Source: Bog-473 sp963809715
Lineage (GTDB): Bacteria; Actinomycetota; Acidimicrobiia; Acidimicrobiales; RAAP-2
Reading direction: 5' to 3'
DNA: 64,000 bases
NCBI GenBank assembly: GCA_963809715.1
Contig: CAWEKO010000004.1
Coordinates: 1-64,000, forward strand
This document shows positions 43,660-52,278 of the stretch, in pieces. The notes beneath the pieces are model-generated. The model saw only the letters and a program-made list of their open reading frames with translations, was not told the DNA's origin and ran no database searches. A program made the position numbers and the translations under genes. Each line of letters opens with the position of its first letter. Within the stretch, counting starts at the first letter, position 1.

Positions 43660-44517
43660 ATGGAACTCGAGCTGGCCGAAGACCTGCCCGCCCTGTTGAC
43701 GCTCGAGCGAGTCGACCGTGACCTGTTCCGGGCGCGCAACGCCAACCTCGGGCCCCGCCAGACCCTCTACGGCGGGCAGGTGGCGGCCCAGTGCCTGATG
43801 GCGGCTGCGGCCACGATCGAGGACGACACTCGGCTCCCCCACTCGTTCCACGGGTACTTCCTGCGGCCGGGGCGGACCGACCTGCCGGTGGTCCTGCGGG
43901 TCGATCGCGACCGCGACGGACGCTCCTTCTCGGCCCGGCACGTCGTCGCGGTCCAAGAGGGTGAAGTCATCTTCTCCATGCTCACCTCGTTCCAGACCGA
44001 ACGCGAGAGCGGGACCTTCGACCGCGCGCCGAGACGGGACCGACCCGATGCGGAGGACATTCCCCGGGGCAGCCACCACACATTGCTCGAGGTACGCGAG
44101 GTCACACGAACGGATTTCCTCAAGGGTGTCTTCAGCGATTGCATGTGGGCCCGATCCTCCGCCCCCTTGGGCGAGAGCCTCCTGGTGCATCGGGCTGCCC
44201 TGGCGTACCTCTCGGATCTCGGGTCTGGCTTCGGGCAGCACATGAACCAGATCAAGACGCGGGGCGGGCCGAGCATCGACCACGCCATGTGGTTCCAGCA
44301 GGACATCAGGGCGGACGACTGGGTGCTCATCGACCTCGAACCCATCAAGGCCTGGGGCTCGCGCGGGGTGTACCACGGCTCGCTGCGGGGCCGGCTGGGC
44401 GAGCTCGGGGCGACGCTCTACCAGGAGCACCTGCTGCTGCCGGGGACGATGGAAGAGGCGCCCGAAGAAGTCCGCCAGGCCCTGTCTCAGCTGCAGGCGT
44501 TCGAGGACCCGCACTGA
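43660..44517 (+). CDS. Acyl-CoA thioesterase II (TesB family)
   Basis: 285 residues from ATG at 43660 after GGATGGGA. It is a double hot-dog protein: the first half has LGPRQTLYGGQVAAQCLMAA and PHSFHGYFLRPGRTDLPVVL, and the second LGESLLVHRAALAYLSDLG (catalytic Asp region) and SIDHAMWFQQDIRADDWVLI, then ARSSAPLG. These are classical TesB motifs. It releases free acids from acyl-CoA. Its stop lies 5 bp before the ATG of the Gly-rich membrane protein, so they are probably co-transcribed. Confidence 0.92.
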   Translation: MELELAEDLPALLTLERVDRDLFRARNANLGPRQTLYGGQVAAQCLMAAAATIEDDTRLPHSFHGYFLRPGRTDLPVVLRVDRDRDGRSFSARHVVAVQEGEVIFSMLTSFQTERESGTFDRAPRRDRPDAEDIPRGSHHTLLEVREVTRTDFLKGVFSDCMWARSSAPLGESLLVHRAALAYLSDLGSGFGQHMNQIKTRGGPSIDHAMWFQQDIRADDWVLIDLEPIKAWGSRGVYHGSLRGRLGELGATLYQEHLLLPGTMEEAPEEVRQALSQLQAFEDPH

Positions 44518-44522
44518 CGCAC

Positions 44523-45608
44523 ATGAGCGACGCGTCGCAAGGCCCCGATTGGTGGCGAGCGAGCGACGGCATGTGGTACCCGCCCGAGTTGCATCCTGAC
44601 TATGTGACTCGTCGAGTGCCCGGTCCGACCCGAAGCGCTCCCAGCAGTCCTCGAACCCCGACGGCTCGGGCGCACAGCGGTGTGGGCGCGCCGGTCCTCA
44701 GCGACCCGCGGCGGTCGGCGGGCGCTCCAAGCGGACTCCGCTCTCCGCCCTCACCCTTCATCGCTCTGCGCGTGGTCAGCCTGGCCGCGCTGGTGTTGTC
44801 GATCGTCGGCGTCAACATGCCGTGGGCGACCACCGATGCCGCGCTGTCCGGATTGCGGACCAGCGTCACGGGTATCGGCCTGGGAACAGGGCGGCTGCTC
44901 TGCGGCGTGCTCGCGGTCGTGCTGGTGCTCAGCTGGTGGCACCTGGCCGCCACCAGTCGTCGCACGGGGGTCCTGCTCTTCGCCTCCTGGCTTGGAGCGC
45001 TGGCGCTGTCGGTGTACGAGATCGTCGACGTCATCGCCGTGCCGACCCGAGGGCTCTTCACTCTCAACATCGGCGTGGGGCTCTACCTGTGCGGCTTCGC
45101 CGCCCTGGTGGCGTGTGTCTGCAGCCTGGCCGACCTGGCCCAGCTCTGCTCTGCTGCCCACCCCGTCGGCCCGGCGAATCCCGGAGTCGTCTGGGCCGGT
45201 GGTCTCGTCGCGCTGGCTGTTGTGGCGGCGGCGGCCGCCTTCGCTGGGTACCGAGCCGCGGCCAGTCCGGTGGGCCCGATCCCGGCCCTGTCGCCTGACC
45301 AGCCGTTCGACAACGGCACGGGCGGCCCTCCGCCAGGTGGTGACGGGTCGACCGGGGGGACGGGGTCGGGGTCGACCGGGGGGACGGGGTCGGGCTCGAC
45401 CGGTGGAACGGGGTCGACCGGGAACTCGGGCAATTTCGGCGGATCAGGGAATTCGGGCAATTCCGGCACGACCGGGAGCACGGGGAACAGCGGAAACAGC
45501 GGCCCAGGAGGCGGTCTGGGAAATTCGGGATCGGGGAACTCGGGGCCGGATTTCTTCGGGAATTCCGGCCCGGGCCTCTTCGGGCCGGGCCAGTTCGGGA
45601 ACACCTGA
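44523..45608 (+). CDS. Four-TM membrane protein with glycine-rich collagen-like tail
   Basis: 361 residues. The N-terminal PDWWRASDGMWYPPELHPD is the Trp-rich actinobacterial head motif related to DUF2510. Four hydrophobic segments follow: FIALRVVSLAALVLSIVGVN, LLCGVLAVVLVLSWWHLA, LFASWLGALALSVYEIVDVI with LYLCGFAALVACVCSLADL, and VWAGGLVALAVVAAAAAFAG. The last 90 residues are repetitive G-S-T-G-G-T / G-N-S-G units with FFGNSGPGLFGPGQFGN at the end, presumably outside. Function is unknown. The next gene is a paralogue with the same plan. Confidence 0.82.
   Translation: MSDASQGPDWWRASDGMWYPPELHPDYVTRRVPGPTRSAPSSPRTPTARAHSGVGAPVLSDPRRSAGAPSGLRSPPSPFIALRVVSLAALVLSIVGVNMPWATTDAALSGLRTSVTGIGLGTGRLLCGVLAVVLVLSWWHLAATSRRTGVLLFASWLGALALSVYEIVDVIAVPTRGLFTLNIGVGLYLCGFAALVACVCSLADLAQLCSAAHPVGPANPGVVWAGGLVALAVVAAAAAFAGYRAAASPVGPIPALSPDQPFDNGTGGPPPGGDGSTGGTGSGSTGGTGSGSTGGTGSTGNSGNFGGSGNSGNSGTTGSTGNSGNSGPGGGLGNSGSGNSGPDFFGNSGPGLFGPGQFGNT
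45345..45416. repeat. Three 24-bp tandem repeats in the Gly-rich tail
   Basis: Units at 45345-45368, 45369-45392 (identical) and 45393-45416 (three changes) encode GSTGGTGS three times. The identical pair suggests recent slippage. Confidence 0.9.
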
Positions 45609-45734
45609 GCCGGCAATTCCTACGCCGGGGACAACGGGATCTCGAGTCCAAGACCTCCAGGCTCGACACACGGGTGGGACTGGGCAACAATTAGGCGAAC
45701 TCTGTTGTGAGGCGCAGCAGAAACGGGGGCGCCG

Positions 45735-46745
45735 ATGAGTCAACCGCCGGGTGATCGTGGCCGGCCGACCACCGTCGTGCGCACGTCGCCGCCGCTGCCC
45801 TGGGTGAACGTGGCCGCGTTGCTTCTGGCCGCTGGAGGGCTCTTCCTTCCTTGGATCACGGGCAACGGCAGCGACCGCATGGGCATCGAGATCGACGCCG
45901 GGATCGTCTTCGCCGTCGCGCTGCTCATCACGATCCTGTTCACCGGCCCGCAAGTGCGACGGTCCGAGCGGGAAACCACGTGGCTCCTCGTGCTGTCCTG
46001 GTACGCGCTCGTCGCCGTGGCCGTCTTCGAAATCGTCCGCCTCTCCGCACTCTCGGCCACTCCAGGAACGGTGGTCCACATCGGACCGGGGCTCTACGTC
46101 TGCACTCTGGCGAGTGCCGTGGGTACGGCGGCCGCCACGTTGCGGGCGGCCGACCGCTGGCTGGCCCAGTGCGCGGACCCGTGGATGAAGACGCGGACCA
46201 CATGGCTCCCCTTGGTGGCCGCCGGAGTCATGCTCGTGGCACTCCCGGTCTTCGGCCTGCTCGGGCACGATGCTGTGCACCAGCCCGCACTTTCCGCCGC
46301 GACACACCGGGTGGCCCCCGGAACTCGCGACGGATCGACCGCGCTCGGCGTCGCTCCCGCACCGGGCGGGTCCAGCGCGACGACTACGACGAGCGCAGTC
46401 GCCCTCCCGGCCCCGAGCACGCCGACCAGTGCGGCTCTCGGCAACACCGGGAACACCGGGCCGACCGGACCCGGTGATTTTCCGGGCACGGCGATGGACG
46501 CGATTTGGCCGGGCTACACAGGTGCGCCCGGGACCTCCTACGTGTGGCCCGGCTACATCGTGGCGGGCAATACCGGCGCCACCGGGAACTCAGGATCCGG
46601 GGTGACGGGGGCCAGCGGGAGCACGGGTAACACGGGCGCTCCGCTCACCACGACGAGCACGTCCGCCAGCGTCGCCACGAGCATGCAGACACCGCCGGGC
46701 GTGTCCTCGGGGGGAGGCAGCGGGAACAGCGAAGCGGCTGACTGA
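45735..46745 (+). CDS. Four-TM membrane protein with Gly/Thr collagen-like tail (paralogue of preceding gene)
   Basis: 336 residues. Short polar head, then TM segments VNVAALLLAAGGLFLPWITG, AGIVFAVALLITILFTG, TWLLVLSWYALVAVAVFEIV with HIGPGLYVCTLASAVGTAAA, and LPLVAAGVMLVALPVFGLLG. The outer 140 residues hold GNTGNTGPTGPGDF, two WPGYxxAPG/WPGYIVAG motifs and GATGNSGSGVTGASGSTGNT. Layout, helix spacing (LYVCTLAS / LYLCGFAA) and tail type match the gene before it, so this is an old duplication. Function unknown; a surface role is inferred. Confidence 0.82.
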   Translation: MSQPPGDRGRPTTVVRTSPPLPWVNVAALLLAAGGLFLPWITGNGSDRMGIEIDAGIVFAVALLITILFTGPQVRRSERETTWLLVLSWYALVAVAVFEIVRLSALSATPGTVVHIGPGLYVCTLASAVGTAAATLRAADRWLAQCADPWMKTRTTWLPLVAAGVMLVALPVFGLLGHDAVHQPALSAATHRVAPGTRDGSTALGVAPAPGGSSATTTTSAVALPAPSTPTSAALGNTGNTGPTGPGDFPGTAMDAIWPGYTGAPGTSYVWPGYIVAGNTGATGNSGSGVTGASGSTGNTGAPLTTTSTSASVATSMQTPPGVSSGGGSGNSEAAD

Positions 46746-46897
46746 CCGCCAGACCGTCGCCCGGGACCCTCGTGCAGTGACGACGACTGAGACCGCCAGA
46801 ACGAGCCCATTTGTCGGCACTCCGGGAGACTGCAAGGCTCCTCGGGCCGCCCCGGCGTTGGGCTGGGATGTAGCTCGATAGAGGAACCGATTTCGCC

Positions 46898-49057
46898 ATG
46901 CCGATCGCCATCACCGAAGACCACCGGGCCCTGGGGCAAACGGCTTCAGAATTCCTGGCCAAGCGCGACGCCCGGGGCGCGGCGCGGTCCCTGCTCGAGG
47001 CGCAACTGGAAGTCCTCCCCTCGTTCTGGAGCGATCTGGCCGGGTTGGGCTGGCTCGGTCTCCACCTGCCCGAGAACAGGGGCGGATCGGGTTACGGACT
47101 CCCCGAGCTCGTCGTCGTGGTCGAGGAGCTCGGCCGCGCCATGGCCCCCGGCCCCTTCGTCCCCACGGTGATCGCCAGCGCCGTGTTGAACACGGCGGCA
47201 CCCGACGAACTGGCGGCGCGGCTGCTGCCCGGTCTCGCCGATGGTTCAGCCCTCGGGGGCATCGCGCTCGGCTCGGACATCACGGTCACCGGAGGCAAGG
47301 CCGCCGGGACGGCTCCGGCGGTCTTGGGCGGCGGCCTGGCCACCATCCTCGTGCTCCCGGCCGGCGACGACGTCATCGTGGTCGACGCCACCTCAGCGGG
47401 CGTCACGATCGAGCGGCCGCACAACCTCGATCCAACCCGCCGGGCGGCCCGGGTCACGCTCGAGGACGCGCCGGCAGACGTCATCGCGGGCGGGGCGCGG
47501 GACCTGGTCGACCTGGCCCGTCTGATCATCGCCGCCGAGGCCGTCGGCCTGGCCACGGAGTGCACGGAGCAGGCCGCCGACTACGCCAAGGTTCGCCTTC
47601 AGTTCGGCCGGCCCATCGCGATGTTCCAGGCGGTCAAGCACCACTGCGCCAACATGCTCGTCGCGAGCGAGCTGGCCACGGCGAACGTGTGGGACGCGGC
47701 GCGGGCGGCCGAAGAGGGCGACGACCAGCGCACCTACAGCGCCGCCATGGCGGCCGTGCTGGCGCTCGAGGCGGCCGATCTCTGCGCCAACCTCAACATC
47801 CAGGTGCACGGGGGCATCGGCTTCACCTGGGAGCACGACGCCCATCTCTACCTGCGCCGGGCCACTTCGCTCGAGGCGATGGTCGACACCGAGGCGGTGG
47901 CGATCGACGTCGCGAACTCGGTGCGCGGTGGGACGAAGCGGGCCCGCACGATCGACTTGCCACCCGAGGCCGAGCCGCTGCGCGACGAAGTGCGCATCTT
48001 CGCCGAACAGGTCAAGGACCTGGACCAGTCCGGACGGCGGGCAGCCATGATCGAGACCGGATACGTGATGCCACACTGGCCGAAGCCTTGGGGCCGCGAC
48101 GCCGGCGCGGTGGAGCAGCTGGTGATCGAACAGGAGTTCCGGGCGGCCGGGGTGGCCCGTCCCCAGTACGGAATCACGGGGTGGGTGATCCTGACCCTCA
48201 TCCAGCACGCGACCGAGGACCAGGTGGAACGTTGGGTCTTGCCCGCGCTGCGCCAAGACGTCATCTGGTGCCAGCTCTTCAGCGAGCCCGATGCCGGCAG
48301 CGATGCCGCCGGGGTCAAGACCCGAGGGACCCGGGTCGAGGGCGGCTGGCTGGTCAACGGCCAGAAGGTCTGGACGAGCGGCGCCCACCTGGCCAGCTTC
48401 GGCCTGGCCACCATCCGCACGGACCCCGACGTGCCCAAGCACCAGGGCATCACGACCATCGTCGTCGACATGCACGCCAAGGGCGTGGAGGTCCGACCGC
48501 TGCGCATGGTCACCGGGCACTCCGAGTTCAACGAGGTCTTCTTCAACGACGTCTTCGTGCCCGACGACGACGTGGTCGGACCGGTCAACGGCGGGTGGAC
48601 GGTGGCCCGCGCCACGCTGGGCAACGAGTCCGTGTCCATCGGCGGAGGTGCCGGCGGGGGTGGTGGCATGACGCCGGCGGCGGTGGTCGCCGCTTTCGAC
48701 CTCCATCCGGAGCGGCTGGCCGGAGGTGCGGGGCGCATCGGGCGCTTCGTGTCGCAGAACGAGGCCATGGCGGTCCTCAACATGCGCAGTGCACACCGGG
48801 CGGTCATCGGTGGCGGTCCGGGTCCCGAGGGCAACGTGACCAAGCTGGTGCTGTCCGAGCTCGGGCACGAGGCGGCCGCCATCATCGGCGCGCTGGGCGG
48901 TGCGGAGACCCTCTACTCCGACGGGCTCGGTGCCATGTCCTCCTCGATGATCCTGATGCACCGGGGTCTCTCCATCGCCGGCGGAACCTCGGAGATCAAG
49001 CGCAACCAGATCGGTGAACGCATCCTCGGCCTGCCCCGGGACCCGCTCATCACCTGA
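46898..49057 (+). CDS. Fused double-domain acyl-CoA dehydrogenase
   Basis: 719 residues with two acyl-CoA dehydrogenase units. The first (1-350): LGWLGLHLPENRGGSGYGLP, VRLQFGRPIAMFQAVKHHCA and IQVHGGIGFTWEHDAHLYLR. The second (from about 365): QLFSEPDAGSDAAGVKTRGT, NGQKVWTSGAHLASFGLATI and a C-terminal IAGGTSEIKRNQIGERILGL. In actinobacteria, steroid side-chain degradation uses heterotetramers of two unlike ACAD chains (FadE/ChsE); here both chain types are in one polypeptide. FAD-dependent alpha,beta-desaturation of an acyl-CoA is expected. The P450 gene follows 79 bp downstream. Confidence 0.92.
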   Translation: MPIAITEDHRALGQTASEFLAKRDARGAARSLLEAQLEVLPSFWSDLAGLGWLGLHLPENRGGSGYGLPELVVVVEELGRAMAPGPFVPTVIASAVLNTAAPDELAARLLPGLADGSALGGIALGSDITVTGGKAAGTAPAVLGGGLATILVLPAGDDVIVVDATSAGVTIERPHNLDPTRRAARVTLEDAPADVIAGGARDLVDLARLIIAAEAVGLATECTEQAADYAKVRLQFGRPIAMFQAVKHHCANMLVASELATANVWDAARAAEEGDDQRTYSAAMAAVLALEAADLCANLNIQVHGGIGFTWEHDAHLYLRRATSLEAMVDTEAVAIDVANSVRGGTKRARTIDLPPEAEPLRDEVRIFAEQVKDLDQSGRRAAMIETGYVMPHWPKPWGRDAGAVEQLVIEQEFRAAGVARPQYGITGWVILTLIQHATEDQVERWVLPALRQDVIWCQLFSEPDAGSDAAGVKTRGTRVEGGWLVNGQKVWTSGAHLASFGLATIRTDPDVPKHQGITTIVVDMHAKGVEVRPLRMVTGHSEFNEVFFNDVFVPDDDVVGPVNGGWTVARATLGNESVSIGGGAGGGGGMTPAAVVAAFDLHPERLAGGAGRIGRFVSQNEAMAVLNMRSAHRAVIGGGPGPEGNVTKLVLSELGHEAAAIIGALGGAETLYSDGLGAMSSSMILMHRGLSIAGGTSEIKRNQIGERILGLPRDPLIT

Positions 49058-49136
49058 CCCTCCGGTGTGTGGCCCCGGCGCTGCGCTCGGGCCGAAACCT
49101 TTAGACGTTTGACGCGCCGTTCCCTATGATGGGGCG

Positions 49137-50375
49137 ATGGCCGCACCGACCACCGAAAGCCTCGGGGCGATCTTCGCCGACCCCGCCGCCTATGCCGACC
49201 CGGTTGGCTGGCACGCCGCGGCACAGCGCATCCGCGAGGAATCCCCGATCCTCAAGGTGACGCTGGACGCTTACCCCGAGTTCTGGGCGGTGACGAAGCA
49301 TGCGGACGTCATGGAGATCGAACGCAATCCGGAGGTCTTCACCAACGCTCCGTTGCCGGTCCTGACACCGAAGGCGGACACCAAGGCCGCGGGTGACGTC
49401 CCGGTCAAGACCCTCATCCAAATGGACGGGGCCGAGCACAAGGCGCACCGCCACATCGTCAACAATTACTTTCTGCCCGGCAGCGTGCGCCGGATGCAGG
49501 AGCGCATCGACGCTTTGGCCGTGCAATCGGTGGACCACATGGAGAGTCTGGGCGGACGGTGCGACTTCGCCGGCGATGTCTCTCTGCACTTCCCCCTCCA
49601 CGTCATCCTCTCCACCCTCGGGCTGCCCGAAGACGATTTCCCGCGCATGCTGCGGCTCACCCAGGAGCTGTTCGGGGCGGAGGACCCCGATGTCGGCCGT
49701 CTCGGAGAGGATGCGTCCATCCTCGAGGTCGTCCTCGACTTCGTGCAGTACTTCACTGCGCTGGCCAACGATCGCCGGGCCCATCCCACGGACGACCTGG
49801 CCTCCGTGATCGCCAACGCCGAACTCGATGGCCAGCCGATCGCCGACCTCGACGCGTTCGGGCACTATCTCATCATCGCCACGGCGGGACACGACACCAC
49901 GTCGAGCGCCATGGGTGGCGGGATGCTCGCACTCCTCGACTACCCGGACCAGCTCGAGCTGCTCCTGTCCCAGCCCGAACTCGTCCACAACGCGGCAGAC
50001 GAGTTCATCCGCTACGTGTCGCCGGTGAAGCACTTCCTGCGTACGTGCCAGTCTCCCTTCACCGTGCGGGACGTGACCTTCGAACCTGGCGACCTGGTCC
50101 TACTCTCCTTCGCGTCAGCCAACCGCGATGAGGAGGTCTTTGCCGACCCCTTCCGCCTCGACGTACAGCGGGAGAACGCGGCGACCCATCTGGCCTTCGG
50201 CTTCGGGCGCCACTTCTGCCTGGGAGCGCACCTCGCCCGCATGGAGATCCGGGCTCTGTTCGGCGAACTTCTCAGACGACTGGAGTCCGTCGAGCTGGCG
50301 GGACAGCCCACGTGGACCCACGCCTACTTCGTGCAGGGGCCAAAGAGCATCCCGATCACCTATACGTTCCGTTAG
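49137..50375 (+). CDS. Cytochrome P450
   Basis: 412 residues. I-helix LIIATAGHDTTSSAMGGGML (A-G-x-D-T), K-helix ADEFIRYVSP in place of a standard ExxR (E-F-I-R present), heme loop LAFGFGRHFCLGAHLARMEI with Cys near 361. TLIQMDGAEHKAHRHIVNNY is the C-helix region. The wording resembles actinobacterial steroid or terpenoid P450s, but the subfamily cannot be fixed. It lies downstream of the fused acyl-CoA dehydrogenase on the same strand. No redox partner gene is adjacent. Confidence 0.95.
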   Translation: MAAPTTESLGAIFADPAAYADPVGWHAAAQRIREESPILKVTLDAYPEFWAVTKHADVMEIERNPEVFTNAPLPVLTPKADTKAAGDVPVKTLIQMDGAEHKAHRHIVNNYFLPGSVRRMQERIDALAVQSVDHMESLGGRCDFAGDVSLHFPLHVILSTLGLPEDDFPRMLRLTQELFGAEDPDVGRLGEDASILEVVLDFVQYFTALANDRRAHPTDDLASVIANAELDGQPIADLDAFGHYLIIATAGHDTTSSAMGGGMLALLDYPDQLELLLSQPELVHNAADEFIRYVSPVKHFLRTCQSPFTVRDVTFEPGDLVLLSFASANRDEEVFADPFRLDVQRENAATHLAFGFGRHFCLGAHLARMEIRALFGELLRRLESVELAGQPTWTHAYFVQGPKSIPITYTFR

Positions 50376-50502
50376 GGGCCCGCCCCGGCGAGGAGGTTCG
50401 CTCATGCCGGCAGCACGAGAGGCCCGCAGCTGGGCCGCCGACGGAGTGTTGGGCATGGCCGGACGCGCTGGCCGACGCCACGGCGCCGTCCTGGAGTCAG
50501 GT

Positions 50503-51738
50503 TCAACTCGCCCGATCGGCCGACACGACGGCCGGATAGGCCGACGCCAGCCCGGCCAGGCCCTTGGTCGAGTCGTCGAACCCGAAGACGTGGCGGAACT
50601 GTGCCGTCACGGCCTGGCGGATGACGGGCCAGGCCGTCGGCGGCGAGAGGTCGGGTGCGGTGCAGCCGTCGGTGGCCAACGGCTTGAGCGAGTCCGGAAC
50701 GGGCACCTTGAGCGCGGCGGCGATGGCCAGCAGCCCACCCTGACCCGAACCGACTTCGCACACTTCAGCGAAGACGAGGTGACCGGCACCACGGACGAGG
50801 ATGAGCCGCTTGGGGCTGTGCAGGTACCCGTAGGCGGAGATGATCGAGCTCGTCTTCACGACCTGGTCCGACGTGCCCGACATGAGCAGACCGGGCTGGT
50901 GGGGAAGGGCGGTCCCCGAGGCCGGTTTGGCCGGGCCGAGCGCGCCCACAGTCGCTCCGGCCAACCCGATGAAGGTGGCCACCTTGGGGTCGGTGGCAGC
51001 CAGGCCCTCGACGGCCGCTCCGCCCGCCGAGTGGCCGACGGCCCCGACCTTTGTGGTGTCGATGTGGCCATGGAACGGACTGGACGTCGCATGGTCCTGC
51101 GTCCCCATGAGCGCGATGGTCGCCTTCAGATCGTCGACGTCGGTGGTCTTCGCCGTGGCGGCGGTCGGGCCGCCGAGGACCTCGGTCAGGTCCCGGCTGT
51201 AGTGGTCGGGAGCGGCCACGACGAAACCCCACGACGCGAGGAACGCGGTGAGGAAGGTGGACTGATCGCGAAAGCCGGCGTAGCCGTGGCTGAAGACGAC
51301 CAAGGGATAGCGACCAGGCGCCACCGGGACGCCCACCACGCCGCCGCTCGGGTAGGTCACGGAGAATCCGGCGGGGATCAGCTTCTGGAGCGCCGGCGGC
51401 AGCCAGGTCGCCACGTCATAGGTGGCGATGGGTTTGCCGGCCACGCTGGCCTTGGTCGCCGGGTACCAGACCTCGACCGGCGCGCCGTCGGTCGGCAGGG
51501 ACAGCGTCGTCTCGCCGACGCCGAGCGGGCCGGGGTGCGTAAAGGTGCTCGTCCCGAGGTGCGCGGCCGTGGGCACCACGTCGCCCTCGACCTCTGTCGT
51601 GGCGGGGATAGCTGCAGTCGAGGTGACGGAAGCGCCCGCCGAGGGAGCCGCCGCGCTGCCTGCCAGCGCCAACGTGGCCAGGGCGATGACCGCCAGCGAA
51701 CAGAACAGGGGGGTGTGTCGTCGAGAGGTGTGCGTCAT
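50503..51738 (-). CDS. Secreted alpha/beta hydrolase (PAF-acetylhydrolase/cutinase-like)
   Basis: 411 residues from ATG at 51738. A Sec-type signal comes first (PLFCSLAVIALATLALAGSA, then AAAPSAGAS). YPLVVFSHGYAGFRDQSTF provides the oxyanion loop, VGAVGHSAGGAAVEGLAA the nucleophile elbow (G-H-S-A-G), GLLMSGTSDQVVKTSSI the acid region and LVRGAGHLVFAEVCEVG the histidine. Cysteines near the C-terminus may pair outside the cell. It should hydrolyse an extracellular ester (lipid or polyester). The SnoaL-like gene lies 10 bp upstream on the same strand. Confidence 0.9.
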   Translation of the reverse strand: MTHTSRRHTPLFCSLAVIALATLALAGSAAAPSAGASVTSTAAIPATTEVEGDVVPTAAHLGTSTFTHPGPLGVGETTLSLPTDGAPVEVWYPATKASVAGKPIATYDVATWLPPALQKLIPAGFSVTYPSGGVVGVPVAPGRYPLVVFSHGYAGFRDQSTFLTAFLASWGFVVAAPDHYSRDLTEVLGGPTAATAKTTDVDDLKATIALMGTQDHATSSPFHGHIDTTKVGAVGHSAGGAAVEGLAATDPKVATFIGLAGATVGALGPAKPASGTALPHQPGLLMSGTSDQVVKTSSIISAYGYLHSPKRLILVRGAGHLVFAEVCEVGSGQGGLLAIAAALKVPVPDSLKPLATDGCTAPDLSPPTAWPVIRQAVTAQFRHVFGFDDSTKGLAGLASAYPAVVSADRAS

Positions 51739-51748
51739 AAGCCCGTCA

Positions 51749-52207
51749 TCATGCACCCTCACCGAAGAGGCTGTCGGGCGCGTGCCAGTCGGTCGAGACG
51801 TACCGATGTGCAATGAGCCACTCGTCGCCCACGGGCACCAGTCGGTCTCGATAGCGGCCCATGTGGTCCGCGCCCACGTTCGTGAAGACGGTGAAGTAGC
51901 TGGCCACGGTCGCCTCCTCCCGGGTCAGCGACTCGAAGCGAAGGTTGGTGACGTTGTGGCGGACGATGCGCTTGGCCCCTGCGGCCGATTGCGCCTGGCT
52001 TGGTGAGGCCGAATTCCCGATGCCGCCACGAAACCGCTCCAGGATCGCCGCCCGGCCCACCAGGGGCGCCTCTCCACGAATCTCGAGGACGCCGTCCTCG
52101 GAGAAGGCCGACACGAACTCGTCGAGCTGGAAGCGATCACCGGCATGCGTGTACTTGGCCAGCGTGTCGCGGCATCGTTCGCGGGCCACCAGTTCCCAGA
52201 GCTCCAT
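51749..52207 (-). CDS. SnoaL-like / NTF2-fold protein
   Basis: 152 residues: LVARERCRDTLAKYTHAGDR, FVSAFSEDGVLEIRGEAPLV, GRAAILERFRGGIG, RHNVTNLRFESLTREEATVA, and a C-terminal YRDRLVPVGDEWLIAHRYVS. This is the SnoaL_4 variant of the cone-shaped alpha+beta barrel used by cyclases, isomerases, ring-hydroxylating dioxygenase beta-like and steroid isomerase-like proteins. The reaction is not readable. Adjacent to the secreted hydrolase gene and divergent from the potassium transporter. Confidence 0.88.
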   Translation of the reverse strand: MELWELVARERCRDTLAKYTHAGDRFQLDEFVSAFSEDGVLEIRGEAPLVGRAAILERFRGGIGNSASPSQAQSAAGAKRIVRHNVTNLRFESLTREEATVASYFTVFTNVGADHMGRYRDRLVPVGDEWLIAHRYVSTDWHAPDSLFGEGA

Positions 52208-52278
52208 GAGGTGAGGGACTCTAGTGACAATGCGTGAGAACCCTCGCCTCCGGGGTTCGCGTTTGTAGAGTGCCGAGC

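Noticed and set aside
45064..45690. Arg/Pro-rich minus-strand ORFs opposite the Gly-rich tail
   Set aside because: They arise from reading the Gly/Ser/Thr repeat on the other strand.
47393..48961. 522-codon minus-strand frame opposite the fused acyl-CoA dehydrogenase
   Set aside because: Shadow frame; no start context or domain, and the plus strand encodes two well-formed ACAD units.
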